64,000 nucleotides of DNA from SG8-38 sp041576815 (GCA_041576815.1 JBFGKE010000002.1:1-64000), one strand, 5' to 3'; numbered from the stretch's first letter, positions 8,112-18,042 are shown. Translations and numbers: made by a program. The notes: generated by a model not told the origin, from the sequence alone.

Positions 8112-10829
8112 CTAGTCGGTTTGCCGCGCGCGAAGCGCCGACTGCGCGGCGGACAATCGGGCGATCGGGACTCGGTACGGCGAGCAGCTCACGTAGTCTA
8201 GGCCGAGGCGGTCGCAGATCGCAATCGACGCGGGATCGCCGCCGTGCTCCCCGCACACGCCGGTTTCGATCTCGGGTCGAGTCTTGCGCGCCTCGGTGAC
8301 GGCCAAGCCCATCAGCTTTCCAACGCCCTCCTCGTCGAGGGTGGCGAAAGGATTCGCTGGAAGGATCCCCTCGCTGATGTAACGCACGAGAAATCCCGAT
8401 TCGGCATCGTCCCGGCTCATCGCAAAGGTCGTCTGGGTGAGGTCGTTGGTCCCAAACGAGAGAAACTCGGCGTATTCCGCGATTTGATCGGCGGTCAGCG
8501 CGGCCCGCGGGACCTCGATCATGGTGCCGAACTGGTAGTGGACCTCGATGCCTTGCTCCTCCATCACCGCCCGGGCCTCGGCTTCGAGCACCGTGCGTTG
8601 ACGCCGAAGCTCGTTCACGTGACTGGTGAGCGGGATCATGATCTCGGGGATTGCCCTCAGGCCGTCGCGCGTGACCTCGCAGGCAGCTTCGAAGACTGCC
8701 CTCACCTGCATGCGGGTGAGCTCCGGAATCAAAATGCCGAGGCGCACGCCACGAAGGCCGAGCATCGGGTTCGCTTCTCGAAGCGAGCCGACTCGGTCGA
8801 GCATCGATTGCGTTTCCAGCAACTTGGACGTGATGCCCTCGACCTCTTCGAGGTTTCGCGCGCTGGTGATTTGGATCTGCAGATCGGTGAGCTCGCGGCT
8901 GAGCTCCTCGAAGCCGGGAAGGAACTCGTGTAGCGGTGGGTCGATGAGGCGGATGATGACGGGAAGGCCGTCCATGGCCCGGAAGAGCCCGGCGAAATCC
9001 TCTCGCTGGAAGGGAAGGAGCGCGTCGACCGCTTCGCGACGCTCCGCAGGCGAGCGCGTCGTGATCATGCGCTGTACGGTGGGCAGCCGCTCCGGCTCGA
9101 AGAACATGTGCTCGGTGCGGCAGAGGCCAATCCCCTCCGCGCCGTACCTGCGGGCACGCTCCGCATCTTCTGGGTAGTCCGCATTCGCGCGGACACCGAG
9201 CCGCCGAAACTCGTCAGCCCAGCTCATCAGGCGCGCGAGCCACTCGTCATCCATGTCGGGGATCACCGTTTCGAGCTTCCCGATGAACACCTCACCGGTG
9301 GTGCCGTCGATCGAGAGCCAGTCGCCCTCTCGGACCTCGAGGTCATCGACGGTCATCATCCGGGCGCCGAGGTCGATGCTGAGCGCCGACGCACCGACGA
9401 CCGCAGGCTTTCCAAACTGACGCGCCACGAGCGCGGCGTGGCTCGTCCTCCCGCCACTCGACGTCAGAATGCCCTTGGCGGCAAGCATCCCGTGCACGTC
9501 GTCGGGCTTGGTTTCGGGCCTCACGAGCAGGACGTCGCGTTTGTCGTCCTTGGCCCAACGTTCCGCGAGGTCGGGGTCGAATGCCACCACGCCGGTCGCC
9601 GCTCCCGGCGACACGTTCAGGCCCCATCCGATGACGTCGTGTCCCGCCTTCGCCGCCATGGAGAACTGTGGATGAAGAAAGAATTCGATCTGCGCAGGCG
9701 CGACGCGCAACACCGCTTCTTCTCGGGTGATGAGCTTCTCTTCGGCGAGCTCGACGGCGATCCGCACCGCTGCCTGTGCGGTTCGCTTGCCGGTCCGCGT
9801 TTGCAAGATCCAAAGCTCGCCGCGCTCGACCGTGAACTCCATGTCCTGCATGTCGCGGTAGTGGCGTTCGAGGCGCCGCGCGATGCCCTCGAATTGCCGA
9901 TAAATCTCAGGCATTTCGGCCGCGAGCTCCGCGAGCGGTTTGGTGGGCCGCGTCCCGGCCACGACGTCCTCGCCCTGCGCGTTGGTGAGATAGTCGCCTT
10001 CGAGGGCGTTCTCACCGGTGGTTGCATTGCGGGACATGGCAACGCCCGTGGCGGAGCCTTCGCCAAGATTTCCGTACACCATCGTGACGACGTTCACTCC
10101 GGTGCCGAGGTCGTGCGGGATGTTGGCAGCTTGGCGATAGTCGCGTGCGCGCTTGCCGTTCCAGCTGTCGAAGACAGCCTCGATGGCCATGCGAAGTTGC
10201 TGCTCCGCATCCGCGGGAAACGGGGTTCGCGCATTTCTCGCGACGATCTCCTTGAACTCGGCGACAACCGAACGGAAGTCGTCTCCGTTCAAATCCGCAT
10301 CGCTCTTCACCCCGCGTCGTTCGCGGTGGTTCGCGAGCACGTGCTCGAAGGGCTCATCCCGCACGCCGAGAACGACCGTGCCGAACATCTGAATCAGCCG
10401 GCGATATGAATCGAACGCGAAACGGTCGTCGCCCGTGAGCCGGATCATGCCTTCGGTCACCTCGTCGTTGAGGCCGATGTCGAGCACGGTGTCCATCATG
10501 CCGGGCATCGAAAATTTGGCGCCCGAACGGCAGGACACGAGAAGCGGGCTTGCTGGATCGCCAAACCGTTTGCCGGTCTTCTGCTCCATTCTCCGAATCG
10601 CGGAGAGCGCCTGCTCCCAGAGCCCAGGCGGAAGCTCTCCGCCGCGCGAGAGGTAGTCGTTGCACGCCTCGGTCGTGATCGTGAAACCCGGCGGCACCGG
10701 AACCCCGAGGCGGTTCATTTCACCGAGGTTTGCGCCCTTCCCCCCGAGCAGACCGCGCACCCGGTCCCAATCGCCGCCCACGGCGGCTTCCGCATCGTCG
10801 ATCTCATCGAGGGAATAGACCCACTTCAT
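8112..10829 (-). CDS. ppdK: pyruvate, phosphate dikinase
   Basis: A 905-residue cytoplasmic enzyme interconverting pyruvate + ATP + Pi and PEP + AMP + PPi. The ATP-grasp N-terminal domain (about 1-340) contains GGKGANLGEMNRLGVPVPPG and GTGVNVVTMVYGN. The phosphohistidine domain has TSSGGRTSHAALVARQFGKP with His464 as the swivelling phosphocarrier. The C-terminal PEP/pyruvate barrel (about 540-900) shows GLCRTEHMFFE, GTNDLTQTTFAMSRDDA and GVCGEHGGDP with the catalytic Cys. Length matches bacterial PPDKs. The open frame continues upstream to 11204, but MKWVYSLDE at 10829 is the natural N-terminus. The gene is monocistronic and divergent from comEC. Confidence 0.96.
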   Translation of the reverse strand: MKWVYSLDEIDDAEAAVGGDWDRVRGLLGGKGANLGEMNRLGVPVPPGFTITTEACNDYLSRGGELPPGLWEQALSAIRRMEQKTGKRFGDPASPLLVSCRSGAKFSMPGMMDTVLDIGLNDEVTEGMIRLTGDDRFAFDSYRRLIQMFGTVVLGVRDEPFEHVLANHRERRGVKSDADLNGDDFRSVVAEFKEIVARNARTPFPADAEQQLRMAIEAVFDSWNGKRARDYRQAANIPHDLGTGVNVVTMVYGNLGEGSATGVAMSRNATTGENALEGDYLTNAQGEDVVAGTRPTKPLAELAAEMPEIYRQFEGIARRLERHYRDMQDMEFTVERGELWILQTRTGKRTAQAAVRIAVELAEEKLITREEAVLRVAPAQIEFFLHPQFSMAAKAGHDVIGWGLNVSPGAATGVVAFDPDLAERWAKDDKRDVLLVRPETKPDDVHGMLAAKGILTSSGGRTSHAALVARQFGKPAVVGASALSIDLGARMMTVDDLEVREGDWLSIDGTTGEVFIGKLETVIPDMDDEWLARLMSWADEFRRLGVRANADYPEDAERARRYGAEGIGLCRTEHMFFEPERLPTVQRMITTRSPAERREAVDALLPFQREDFAGLFRAMDGLPVIIRLIDPPLHEFLPGFEELSRELTDLQIQITSARNLEEVEGITSKLLETQSMLDRVGSLREANPMLGLRGVRLGILIPELTRMQVRAVFEAACEVTRDGLRAIPEIMIPLTSHVNELRRQRTVLEAEARAVMEEQGIEVHYQFGTMIEVPRAALTADQIAEYAEFLSFGTNDLTQTTFAMSRDDAESGFLVRYISEGILPANPFATLDEEGVGKLMGLAVTEARKTRPEIETGVCGEHGGDPASIAICDRLGLDYVSCSPYRVPIARLSAAQSALRARQTD

Positions 10830-10926
10830 TCGACGACGTTTACCCAAGCCCGCAATCCCACGCAACGCCAGAAAAGAGGTTCGGGTCGTCAGGGTGGCGC
10901 CGGCGCCCGCCAGGACGGTCCTCGCG

Positions 10927-13275
10927 ATGAGCCCACCGGTGGACGGAGGGCGTACGGCACGGGGCTTGCTCGCTGGAGCCTCCGTGCTCCCATGGATCGC
11001 AGGGGCTTGGCTCGCTGGCCTGTTTGTCGGGGCGCAGTGGCAGCCCACCGCTGGGCCGCTCCTGGTTGCCGTCGGGCTGCTTTGCGCGCTGATCGTCGCC
11101 CTCCACGGTGAGGATCTCCGGGCGCGCCTCTGGAGCGTACCGCTCTCATTCTGCGCGCTTCTGTGCGGCCTCGGCACCTCTCCGTCCGCGGCCCTTCCCT
11201 GCAAGGTGCGCGGGAACGCTCGAATCGTGGCGCACGTCGAAGGCGTACGTCACGGCGTGGACGATGCGCGAATCGTGCTTCGCGTCATCGAGGGGCACGT
11301 GATCGCGTCACGCCAGCGTCTGCCGGAGGGGCTCCAGGCCACCGCCAAGATCGGCGGCGCGACCACGCCACCCGTCGGGAGCATCGTCTCGGTCACCACC
11401 GAGCTTCGCCCTCGCACACAGCTCCGCAACCCGTCGCCGCATCCGAGGCTCTACTCCTCGTCCAGCGGCGGCTGCTGGGCGCGGTGGGATGCGCACACGA
11501 CGCTCGACGTGGTGCACGCGCCGAGCTGGACGGCCGGCCTCGACCGCGCCCGCGCTGCGGTGCGCGCACACATGAATCACACGCTGCCGTCCGAGGTCGC
11601 CGGTGTGACCCGGGCCCTCGTGCTCGGCGATGGCGGCGCGCTCGGCTACGAGCAGCGACGAACGATCGCGGCCGTGGGCCTGGCACATCTGTTTGCGGTG
11701 TCCGGGCTCCACGTGGCGCTGGTGAGCGGCACGCTGGTGCGCGCGCTCCAATGGCTTCTTCAGGGAGCGACGATCGGCTTTGCGTCGCAACGCTTCGCAG
11801 CCGCCCTCGGCGTTCCACTCACGCTGCTCCACGCGCTCTTCGCGGGCGGCTCCCCGAGCGCATGGCGGGCGGCGATCACCGCCGCAATCGCCTGGTCCGT
11901 CGTGGCGGCTGGCCGTCGCCCATCGTCCACGGCGATCACGGGCGCCGCCGCGCTAATCCTCTCCGCGCCCGATCCGTCGATGGCCACCAGGCCCGCGTTC
12001 TTGCTGTCGATCGTGGCCACCTCGGCCATTCTGAGCGCACCGCGCGGCAGACGGGGTCGCCTCCGGTCCGCGGCGACGATCAGTGCACGCACCCTGGTCG
12101 CGACGACGCCGATGGTGTGGTGGTGGTTCGGCGGCGTACCGCTAATCGGATGGCTGACGAACATCGTGGTGCTTCCGTTCGGGAGCTGGGTGGTGATCCC
12201 GCTTGCGCATGCGTTTGCGCTGACGGCATCGATTCCCATCGCGGTCGATCCGATGGCCGCAGCCCTCGACGCAGCGGTTCGTGTTCTCCTCGCGTGCTGC
12301 GAGGCGTTTGCGCCGCTTGCCGTGACCCGCCGCCTCCCACCGCTCGACCCCGTGCAAGGCGTCATCGTTCTCTCGGCGTGCGTGCTGCTCCTGGTCGCTC
12401 GGTCGTGGCGTATGCGCGCCGCCGTGCTGCTCCTCGCCGCCGTCGGCTGGCTAGCCGCCGATCGTGCGCTCGTCGCCCGCGAGCAGCCAAGGGGAGAGCT
12501 TCGCGTCACCTTCGTCGACGTGGGTCAAGGGGACGCCGCGCTCGTCGACTTCCCCGATGGGCGGGCCGCGTTGATCGATACGGGCCCGGGGGACCGGCAT
12601 CCAGCAATGCGCGAGCTGCGAACCCTCCTCGCCGCCCGCCGCCGCTCCCGGATCGACCTCGTGATCATCACCCACGGCCATCCCGATCATTTCGGCGGGC
12701 TCGAGGCTCTCATGGAGGACATCGACGTCGGTGAGATATGGCTCAACGGGCAGCTGCTCGTCGAGGAGCGGGATGGCCGGATGACACGTTTGGTGTCCTC
12801 GGCGCTCCGACGAGGGACCCAGGTGCGCTTCGCCCCCGAGCTCTGTAGCCGGGTCCCTCGGTTTGGCGGCGCAAGCCTCGAAGTCCTTTGGCCGTGCCCC
12901 CGCTACGACCCCGCCCTCGGCCTCAACGACAACTCGATCACGCTGCGGCTCGCGTTCGGCAGGCATTCGTTCTTGCTGACCGGCGACGTCGAGCACGACG
13001 CCGAGGCACGGCTCGTCGCCAAGGGCGACTCCCTCGCAGCTGACGTACTCAAGGTGGCGCACCACGGCTCCCGCACGTCGACCTCGCCGTCCTTTCTCGC
13101 CGCGGTTCAGCCAACGGTGGCGATCATCAGCAGCGGGGCCGGCAACCGCTACGGGCATCCGAGCCCCGAGGTCGTCGCGCGCCTCCGAAACGCGGGCGCG
13201 CGGGTGCTGCGAACCGACCTCGGCGGCGGCGTCATCGTTTCAACCGACGGCGAGACACTTCGCATCCGGCGCTAA
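10927..13275 (+). CDS. comEC: ComEC/Rec2 DNA-uptake channel
   Basis: A 782-residue inner-membrane protein for import of single-stranded DNA in natural competence. It opens with a hydrophobic segment and a soluble DUF4131/OB-like region (about 60-220). The Competence domain follows, with VTRALVLGDGGALGYEQRR and LFAVSGLHVALVSG and several membrane helices. The C-terminus is a metallo-beta-lactamase-like domain with VDVGQGDAALV, the zinc motif THGHPDH, LTGDVEHDAE and KVAHHGSRTSTS, so the metal ligands look intact. The ATG at 10927 is preferred over 10894. Its stop overlaps the convergent GNAT gene by four bases. A comF fragment occurs near the right edge, consistent with DNA-uptake capacity. Confidence 0.93.
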   Translation: MSPPVDGGRTARGLLAGASVLPWIAGAWLAGLFVGAQWQPTAGPLLVAVGLLCALIVALHGEDLRARLWSVPLSFCALLCGLGTSPSAALPCKVRGNARIVAHVEGVRHGVDDARIVLRVIEGHVIASRQRLPEGLQATAKIGGATTPPVGSIVSVTTELRPRTQLRNPSPHPRLYSSSSGGCWARWDAHTTLDVVHAPSWTAGLDRARAAVRAHMNHTLPSEVAGVTRALVLGDGGALGYEQRRTIAAVGLAHLFAVSGLHVALVSGTLVRALQWLLQGATIGFASQRFAAALGVPLTLLHALFAGGSPSAWRAAITAAIAWSVVAAGRRPSSTAITGAAALILSAPDPSMATRPAFLLSIVATSAILSAPRGRRGRLRSAATISARTLVATTPMVWWWFGGVPLIGWLTNIVVLPFGSWVVIPLAHAFALTASIPIAVDPMAAALDAAVRVLLACCEAFAPLAVTRRLPPLDPVQGVIVLSACVLLLVARSWRMRAAVLLLAAVGWLAADRALVAREQPRGELRVTFVDVGQGDAALVDFPDGRAALIDTGPGDRHPAMRELRTLLAARRRSRIDLVIITHGHPDHFGGLEALMEDIDVGEIWLNGQLLVEERDGRMTRLVSSALRRGTQVRFAPELCSRVPRFGGASLEVLWPCPRYDPALGLNDNSITLRLAFGRHSFLLTGDVEHDAEARLVAKGDSLAADVLKVAHHGSRTSTSPSFLAAVQPTVAIISSGAGNRYGHPSPEVVARLRNAGARVLRTDLGGGVIVSTDGETLRIRR

Positions 13276-14405
13276 GCGCCGATCGGCATTTCAAACAGCC
13301 GATAGCGCTTGTAGACGTTGGCGCCCATGCTTCGAATCGCCGCGTTGATCAGCCGGTTGTCCTCGAGCGTCCAGCCGAGCTCCGCCCACTCGTAGCCCTG
13401 TTTGAGCCCGCGCCGGACGAGCTCTGCGATCACCGCGGTCGCCAGCGGCGCATAGCGCTTCTTGCCCCGAAGCTCGGTGCGGACCCCGAGCAGCATCAGC
13501 CGCGCAGACTTGGGCCGCCTGAGCTTCAGGCGCCAAACCAGCTTGCCGATGTTCACCGGGCCGAGCTTGCCATCGAAGTCGCGAATCACCTCGTTGAGGT
13601 TCGGCAAGCAAATGCAAATCGCCATGGGCTGCCCGTCGATCTCTGCAAAGAACGAAAGCTCCTTGTCGAGGATGAGCTGGAGGTCCGCCGCCATCTTCTT
13701 GGCTTCCGAGTCGGTTGCGGGGACGAAGCCCCAGTTGTGCCGCCAAGCGTCGTTGAAGACGTCGAGGATGTCGTGCACTTCCTTTTTGAGGTTGCTCGGC
13801 CGCACGGAGCGAAAACGGACTTCGGGAAGGCTGTGAATCGTATCCCAGGCCTTCTGCGCCCTCGGGGGTGCCGGGACGACCATGTATTTCCAGCCGTAGC
13901 AGTCCTTCGCTTTGCGAAGGCCGGCGCCTTCGGCGAGTACGCTCTGATGCGGGAGATGGTGCGGCGACATGATCGTCGGCGGATCGTCGAAGCCTTCGAC
14001 CAGCATGCCGGTCTCTTCGTTGATCGAAAGCGAAAACGGCCCTCGCATCACGGTCATGCCCCGGTCTGCAAGCCATTTTCCAGCAGCGTTCACCAGCGCG
14101 GAGGCCACCTCTTGGTCATCGATGGTGTCGAAGAACCCGAAGAATCCAGCGTTGTCGCCGTGAATTCGAAGATGCTCGTGATCGATCTGCGCCGAAATGC
14201 GGCCCACCGCTTTTCCGTCTTTCCACGCCGTGAACAGCGCGACCTCGGCGTGCTCGAAGAACGGGTTCTTCTCCGGCGTCAACCGGTCGGTGATCTCCAT
14301 CCGTAGCGGCGCCACCCAAGCGGGGTCGTCGCGATAGACTTCGAATGGTACGCCGATGAAGGCGTCGAGATCGCGGCCGGGCCGATGCTCCTTGATCTCG
14401 ATCAT
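13272..14405 (-). CDS. GNAT-like N-acetyltransferase-fold protein
   Basis: A 377-residue soluble protein. The N-terminal half (about 1-180) contains FFEHAEVALFTAWKDGKAVG and RISAQIDHEHLRIH, a strand pattern like a GNAT fold. The C-terminal half has ELGWTLEDNRLINAAIRSMG and ANVYKRYRLFE, the usual last GNAT segment where an Asn/Tyr contact acyl-CoA. Its substrate is unknown. It starts inside the end of fumC (ATGA overlap), so it is translationally coupled to fumarase. Its stop interlocks with that of comEC. Confidence 0.75.
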   Translation of the reverse strand: MIEIKEHRPGRDLDAFIGVPFEVYRDDPAWVAPLRMEITDRLTPEKNPFFEHAEVALFTAWKDGKAVGRISAQIDHEHLRIHGDNAGFFGFFDTIDDQEVASALVNAAGKWLADRGMTVMRGPFSLSINEETGMLVEGFDDPPTIMSPHHLPHQSVLAEGAGLRKAKDCYGWKYMVVPAPPRAQKAWDTIHSLPEVRFRSVRPSNLKKEVHDILDVFNDAWRHNWGFVPATDSEAKKMAADLQLILDKELSFFAEIDGQPMAICICLPNLNEVIRDFDGKLGPVNIGKLVWRLKLRRPKSARLMLLGVRTELRGKKRYAPLATAVIAELVRRGLKQGYEWAELGWTLEDNRLINAAIRSMGANVYKRYRLFEMPIGA

Positions 14406-15793
14406 GTCTCGAGCGGACCGACCATGTCTTCGGGTTGAACGGCCTCGTCGAATTGCTCCCCGGTGAGCAGCCCGAGCGACACCGCGGCTTCTCGAAGCGT
14501 CGTATTGTTCTTGTAAGCGTGCTTTGCGACCTTGGCGGCATTGTCGTAGCCGATGATCGGGTTCAATGCCGTCACCAACATCAGCGAGCGGCGAAGCTTG
14601 TCGTCGATCGTCTCGAGGTTCGGCTCGATGCCCACCGCGCAGTTGTCGTTGAAGCTCTGGGCCGCATCACCCAAAAGCCGGACGGATTGCAGGAGATTGT
14701 AGGCGATGACCGGCTTGTAGACGTTGAGCTCGAAGTTGCCCTGTGAGCCGGCCACACCGATCGTCACGTCGTTGCCCATCACCTGCGTGCAGACCATCGT
14801 CAATGCTTCGCACTGTGTGGGGTTCACCTTGCCCGGCATGATCGAGCTCCCCGGCTCGTTCTCGGGAATGCGGATCTCGCCGATCCCGGACCGTGGTCCC
14901 GACGACAGCCAGCGAACGTCGTTGGCGATCTTCATGAGCGCGACCGCCAGCTGCTTGAGCGCGCCGCTCGTGCCTACGAACGCATCGTGCGCCGCGAGCG
15001 CGGCAAACTTGTTCGGCGCGGAGACGAAGGCGTGTCCGCTGAGCTCGGCGATCTTTGCCGCGACCCGTTCGGCGTACTTCGGGTGCGTGTTGAGACCGGT
15101 GCCGACGGCGGTACCGCCGAGCGCGAGCTCGCGAAGCTGCGGCATGGTGGCCTCGATCGCGTCCAACGCGTGGTCGACCTGCGCAACCCAGCCGCTGATC
15201 TCCTGGCCAAGCGTCAGCGGCGTCGCGTCTTGAAGGTGGGTCCGGCCAATCTTGACGATGCTGGCAAACGACGCTGCCTTTCCATCGAGCGTGTCGCGAA
15301 GCGTCCGTACCTTCGGCAGCATCTCCTCGATCGCAACGACCGCGGCGATGTGCATCGCGGTTGGAAACGTGTCGTTCGAGGACTGCGAGCAGTTGACGTG
15401 GTCGTTCGGGTGGACGGGCTTCTTGCTGCCCATCTCGCCACCCGCGAGCTCGATCGCGCGATTCGAGATCACCTCGTTGACGTTCATGTTCGACTGCGTG
15501 CCGGAGCCCGTTTGCCAGACCACCAGCGGAAAGTGATCGTCGAGCTTCCCCTCGATCACCTCGTCCGCTGCGCGCACGATCCAGTCGCATACGTCTTTTT
15601 CGAGATTGCCGAGAGCGCGGTTGGTGAGTGCCGCGGCCTTTTTGAGGATGCCGAACGCGCGCACGATCTCGATCGGCATCGTCTCTTCGCCGATTTGGAA
15701 GTTTTTTCGCGAGCGCATCGTCTGCGCGCCGTAGTACTTGTCCGCGGGCACCTCGATGGGGCCCATCGAATCGCTTTCCAAACGCGTCGTCAT
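14402..15793 (-). CDS. fumC: class II fumarate hydratase
   Basis: A 463-residue enzyme of the TCA cycle that hydrates fumarate to L-malate. It has the superfamily signature GSSIMPGKVNPTQ, the substrate-site segment QTGSGTQSNMNVNEV, HPNDHVNCSQSSNDTFPTAM, and KIGRTHLQDATPLTLGQE carrying the conserved His. Length equals E. coli FumC. The ATG at 15793 (MTTRLESDSMG) fits the family start. It is the first gene of a two-gene unit with the GNAT-like gene and is divergent from the pseudo-ATPase by 67 bases. Confidence 0.97.
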   Translation of the reverse strand: MTTRLESDSMGPIEVPADKYYGAQTMRSRKNFQIGEETMPIEIVRAFGILKKAAALTNRALGNLEKDVCDWIVRAADEVIEGKLDDHFPLVVWQTGSGTQSNMNVNEVISNRAIELAGGEMGSKKPVHPNDHVNCSQSSNDTFPTAMHIAAVVAIEEMLPKVRTLRDTLDGKAASFASIVKIGRTHLQDATPLTLGQEISGWVAQVDHALDAIEATMPQLRELALGGTAVGTGLNTHPKYAERVAAKIAELSGHAFVSAPNKFAALAAHDAFVGTSGALKQLAVALMKIANDVRWLSSGPRSGIGEIRIPENEPGSSIMPGKVNPTQCEALTMVCTQVMGNDVTIGVAGSQGNFELNVYKPVIAYNLLQSVRLLGDAAQSFNDNCAVGIEPNLETIDDKLRRSLMLVTALNPIIGYDNAAKVAKHAYKNNTTLREAAVSLGLLTGEQFDEAVQPEDMVGPLET

Positions 15794-15860
15794 CTGACCT
15801 CCGGGCGCTGGCTTACCGCGTCCTTGACCCAATGTCGATTCCTCGTAGGAGCCTTCGACG

Positions 15861-18017
15861 ATGCACCCCGCGCGCCCATCGATGACGGCACGCCCCTGCC
15901 CTGCTTGCGGCAACGACGTCGATCCGCTGCGTGCCCCTCGGGTGATCTGGCTCGAAGACGGGCCGCGGTTCCTTTGCGGGCCAGCATGCAAGCAGCGGTT
16001 TCTCCTCGGTGAGCGAGGCTTCGATGCGACGACTCGAGTCCCGGCCGCGCGGCCTCGTGCCGATCGCCCGTCCATCCCCGACCTCGTCCGCGAAGCGACG
16101 GTGACCCGCGAATCGACCACCGGTCCGGGAAGCGACCTCGCGACGTCGTATCGCTATGACCCGCTGCTCGCTGCAACCCTGGCCTTGCTTGCCGCAGGCG
16201 TTTTCGTGTTTGCGCCTGGGCGAGGGACGGCTTGGCTCGGGGCTCTGCTCGTCATGCTCTGCGCCGTCCTCAACGCCCGTACGCCGCTGACGAGTCTGCG
16301 CGCCAATCGGTCGCTTCGTATCGTCGCGCCCATCGGGCTCGGGCTGGCGGCGGTGGCGGGCGCGCTGATCGCCGACCCGGAGGCGCGCCGGTGGTCACTC
16401 CTCGGTGCGGCGGGCGCGGGCTTCTTGGTATCGCTTCGCGGCGTCCTCCACGCCTCCGTCACGAGGCGCGTCCGAGCCACCGCACGCGAGCTCGCCAAGA
16501 CACTGCCGTTGAAGGCGCGTGTGCCGACGCACGAGCCGCTCGCGTACGAAGAGGTCGATGCGAACGATCTCCGTCAGGGGGACCTCGCGGTGGTCTTGGA
16601 GGACGAACGCGTTCCCGTCGACGGCGAAATCGAGGAGGGGGCCTGCGTGGCGCTCCGCTTCCCCGAGGCTGCACACGCTCGCCCGTACGTCGAAGGCGAC
16701 TTCATTCTCGCGGGTACCCGTGTGCTCGAAGGCGCGATCACGGTCCGAGTCCGCCGGACCGCGAACGACCGTGCGGTCGTGCGAGCGATCGAGCTCGGAC
16801 GCAGGAAGCGGCAGGACCGTGCAATGCCGTCGCGGCTTCGTTTCGCGGTCAGTCGTTGGAGCTGGGCCGTGCTCGCGCCGGCGGCGGTCGCGCTCCTCGT
16901 TTGGGCGGGCCCCGCGGCGGCGGCCACGATGCTCTTGGGGGTCCCGGTGCTCGGACTGATCGCCTCCCTCGATGCCCCCCTCGACGCCGGTTCGCTCGCA
17001 GCCGCGTACCGCGGGATGTTCTTTGGAAGCTCACGCGTGCTTCGCGATGCCGGCCGGACGCGGACCACGGCCATCCTCTTGCGCGGCGCGCTCACGGCAG
17101 GCGAGCCGATTGTGCAACAGGCCCTCCAATTCGGCAGCCGGGATCTCGGTCGAGTCCTCGCCCTGGCGGCCGCGGCCGAAAGCATCGCCGAAGACCATCC
17201 GATCGCAGGCGCAATCAGACGATACGCGTCGGAGCACGCCGATGCCAAGGCTGCGGTTCGCAAGGAGCGCGTCCATGCGGGTCTCGGCGTAACCGCGGTC
17301 ACAGCGCACGGCGTGCCGGTCGTGGTCGGCCGCCGTCAGCTGCTGCTCGACGAGGGCATCAGCATTGCAGCTGCCGACGGCGATGCGGCGCACATCGAAA
17401 ACGAGGGGCTCACCCCGATCTTCGTGGCGATCGACGGCCGCCTCGAAGCGCTGGTCGCCATTCTCGACCCGACCCACGTGGGCGCCAGCGATGCGATTCG
17501 GCGGATCGCGGATCTGCCGTGCGAGGTCGTCATCCTGTCCGGAGACGACCGGCGCACCGTCGAGCGCATTGCCACGCAGCTCGGTGCGCCACAGGTCAAA
17601 GCGCCCCTCCTCCCACACGAGCGCGCACAGGAGGTCCGCGCCCTCCGTGACGCGGGGGGCATCACCGCCGCGATCGGCCGCGGCGGGGACGATGATCCCG
17701 TGCTGGCTGCGGCCGATGTGCCGGTCTCCCTCCGGCTCGCAGGCTCCGCGCTCGAAGACCGCGGGGTGGCGATCGCCAGCCAGGACGTCCGCGATGCGGC
17801 CGGTGCGCTCTGGGTGGCCCGGGCGGTGCAAAGGGCCACCTGGCGGAGCATCGGCGTTTGCGCGGTCACGACGTTCGCGGTGGGCCTGGGCGCGGCGTTC
17901 GGTTGGATGCCGCCGATCGCCGCAGCTTTCGCGGCCTTGGCCGTCGAGGCCTGGACGCTTCGAGCCGGCTCACGCCTGCTTCGCCGTGTTGACCTTCGGG
18001 TGCCGATGAAGCAGTAG
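15861..18017 (+). CDS. P1B-type ATPase-like protein lacking catalytic motifs, with N-terminal TRASH-like site
   Basis: A 718-residue membrane protein with the layout of heavy-metal P1B ATPases. A small Cys4 metal site comes first (Cys13, Cys16, Cys39, Cys43, TRASH/YHS-like). Two membrane clusters (about 92-215 and 320-375) flank an actuator domain, with a P/N-domain region after that. Catalytic signatures are lost. DKTGTLT is LLRGALT, so the phosphorylated Asp is Leu406. The actuator TGE is FPE (267-269). The CPx helix reads VPVLGL, without Cys. GDGxND is GRGGDDDP (606-613). Still present are the HP motif (His446-Pro447) and SGDD (560-563). An intact frame with conserved domain spacing argues against a pseudogene. 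It probably cannot pump. Sensing, metal buffering or a scaffold role is inference. Confidence 0.8.
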   Translation: MHPARPSMTARPCPACGNDVDPLRAPRVIWLEDGPRFLCGPACKQRFLLGERGFDATTRVPAARPRADRPSIPDLVREATVTRESTTGPGSDLATSYRYDPLLAATLALLAAGVFVFAPGRGTAWLGALLVMLCAVLNARTPLTSLRANRSLRIVAPIGLGLAAVAGALIADPEARRWSLLGAAGAGFLVSLRGVLHASVTRRVRATARELAKTLPLKARVPTHEPLAYEEVDANDLRQGDLAVVLEDERVPVDGEIEEGACVALRFPEAAHARPYVEGDFILAGTRVLEGAITVRVRRTANDRAVVRAIELGRRKRQDRAMPSRLRFAVSRWSWAVLAPAAVALLVWAGPAAAATMLLGVPVLGLIASLDAPLDAGSLAAAYRGMFFGSSRVLRDAGRTRTTAILLRGALTAGEPIVQQALQFGSRDLGRVLALAAAAESIAEDHPIAGAIRRYASEHADAKAAVRKERVHAGLGVTAVTAHGVPVVVGRRQLLLDEGISIAAADGDAAHIENEGLTPIFVAIDGRLEALVAILDPTHVGASDAIRRIADLPCEVVILSGDDRRTVERIATQLGAPQVKAPLLPHERAQEVRALRDAGGITAAIGRGGDDDPVLAAADVPVSLRLAGSALEDRGVAIASQDVRDAAGALWVARAVQRATWRSIGVCAVTTFAVGLGAAFGWMPPIAAAFAALAVEAWTLRAGSRLLRRVDLRVPMKQ

Positions 18018-18042
18018 CGGAAAGCGACACGGAGAAGGACCG

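Noticed and set aside
10830..11204. Upstream extension of the PPDK frame
   Set aside because: The family N-terminus is MKWVYSLDE at 10829, and the extension overlaps the comEC start region.
15861..18017. Functional copper/zinc exporter
   Set aside because: The phosphorylation Asp, TGE and CPx motifs are all absent, so normal P-type pumping is not supported.
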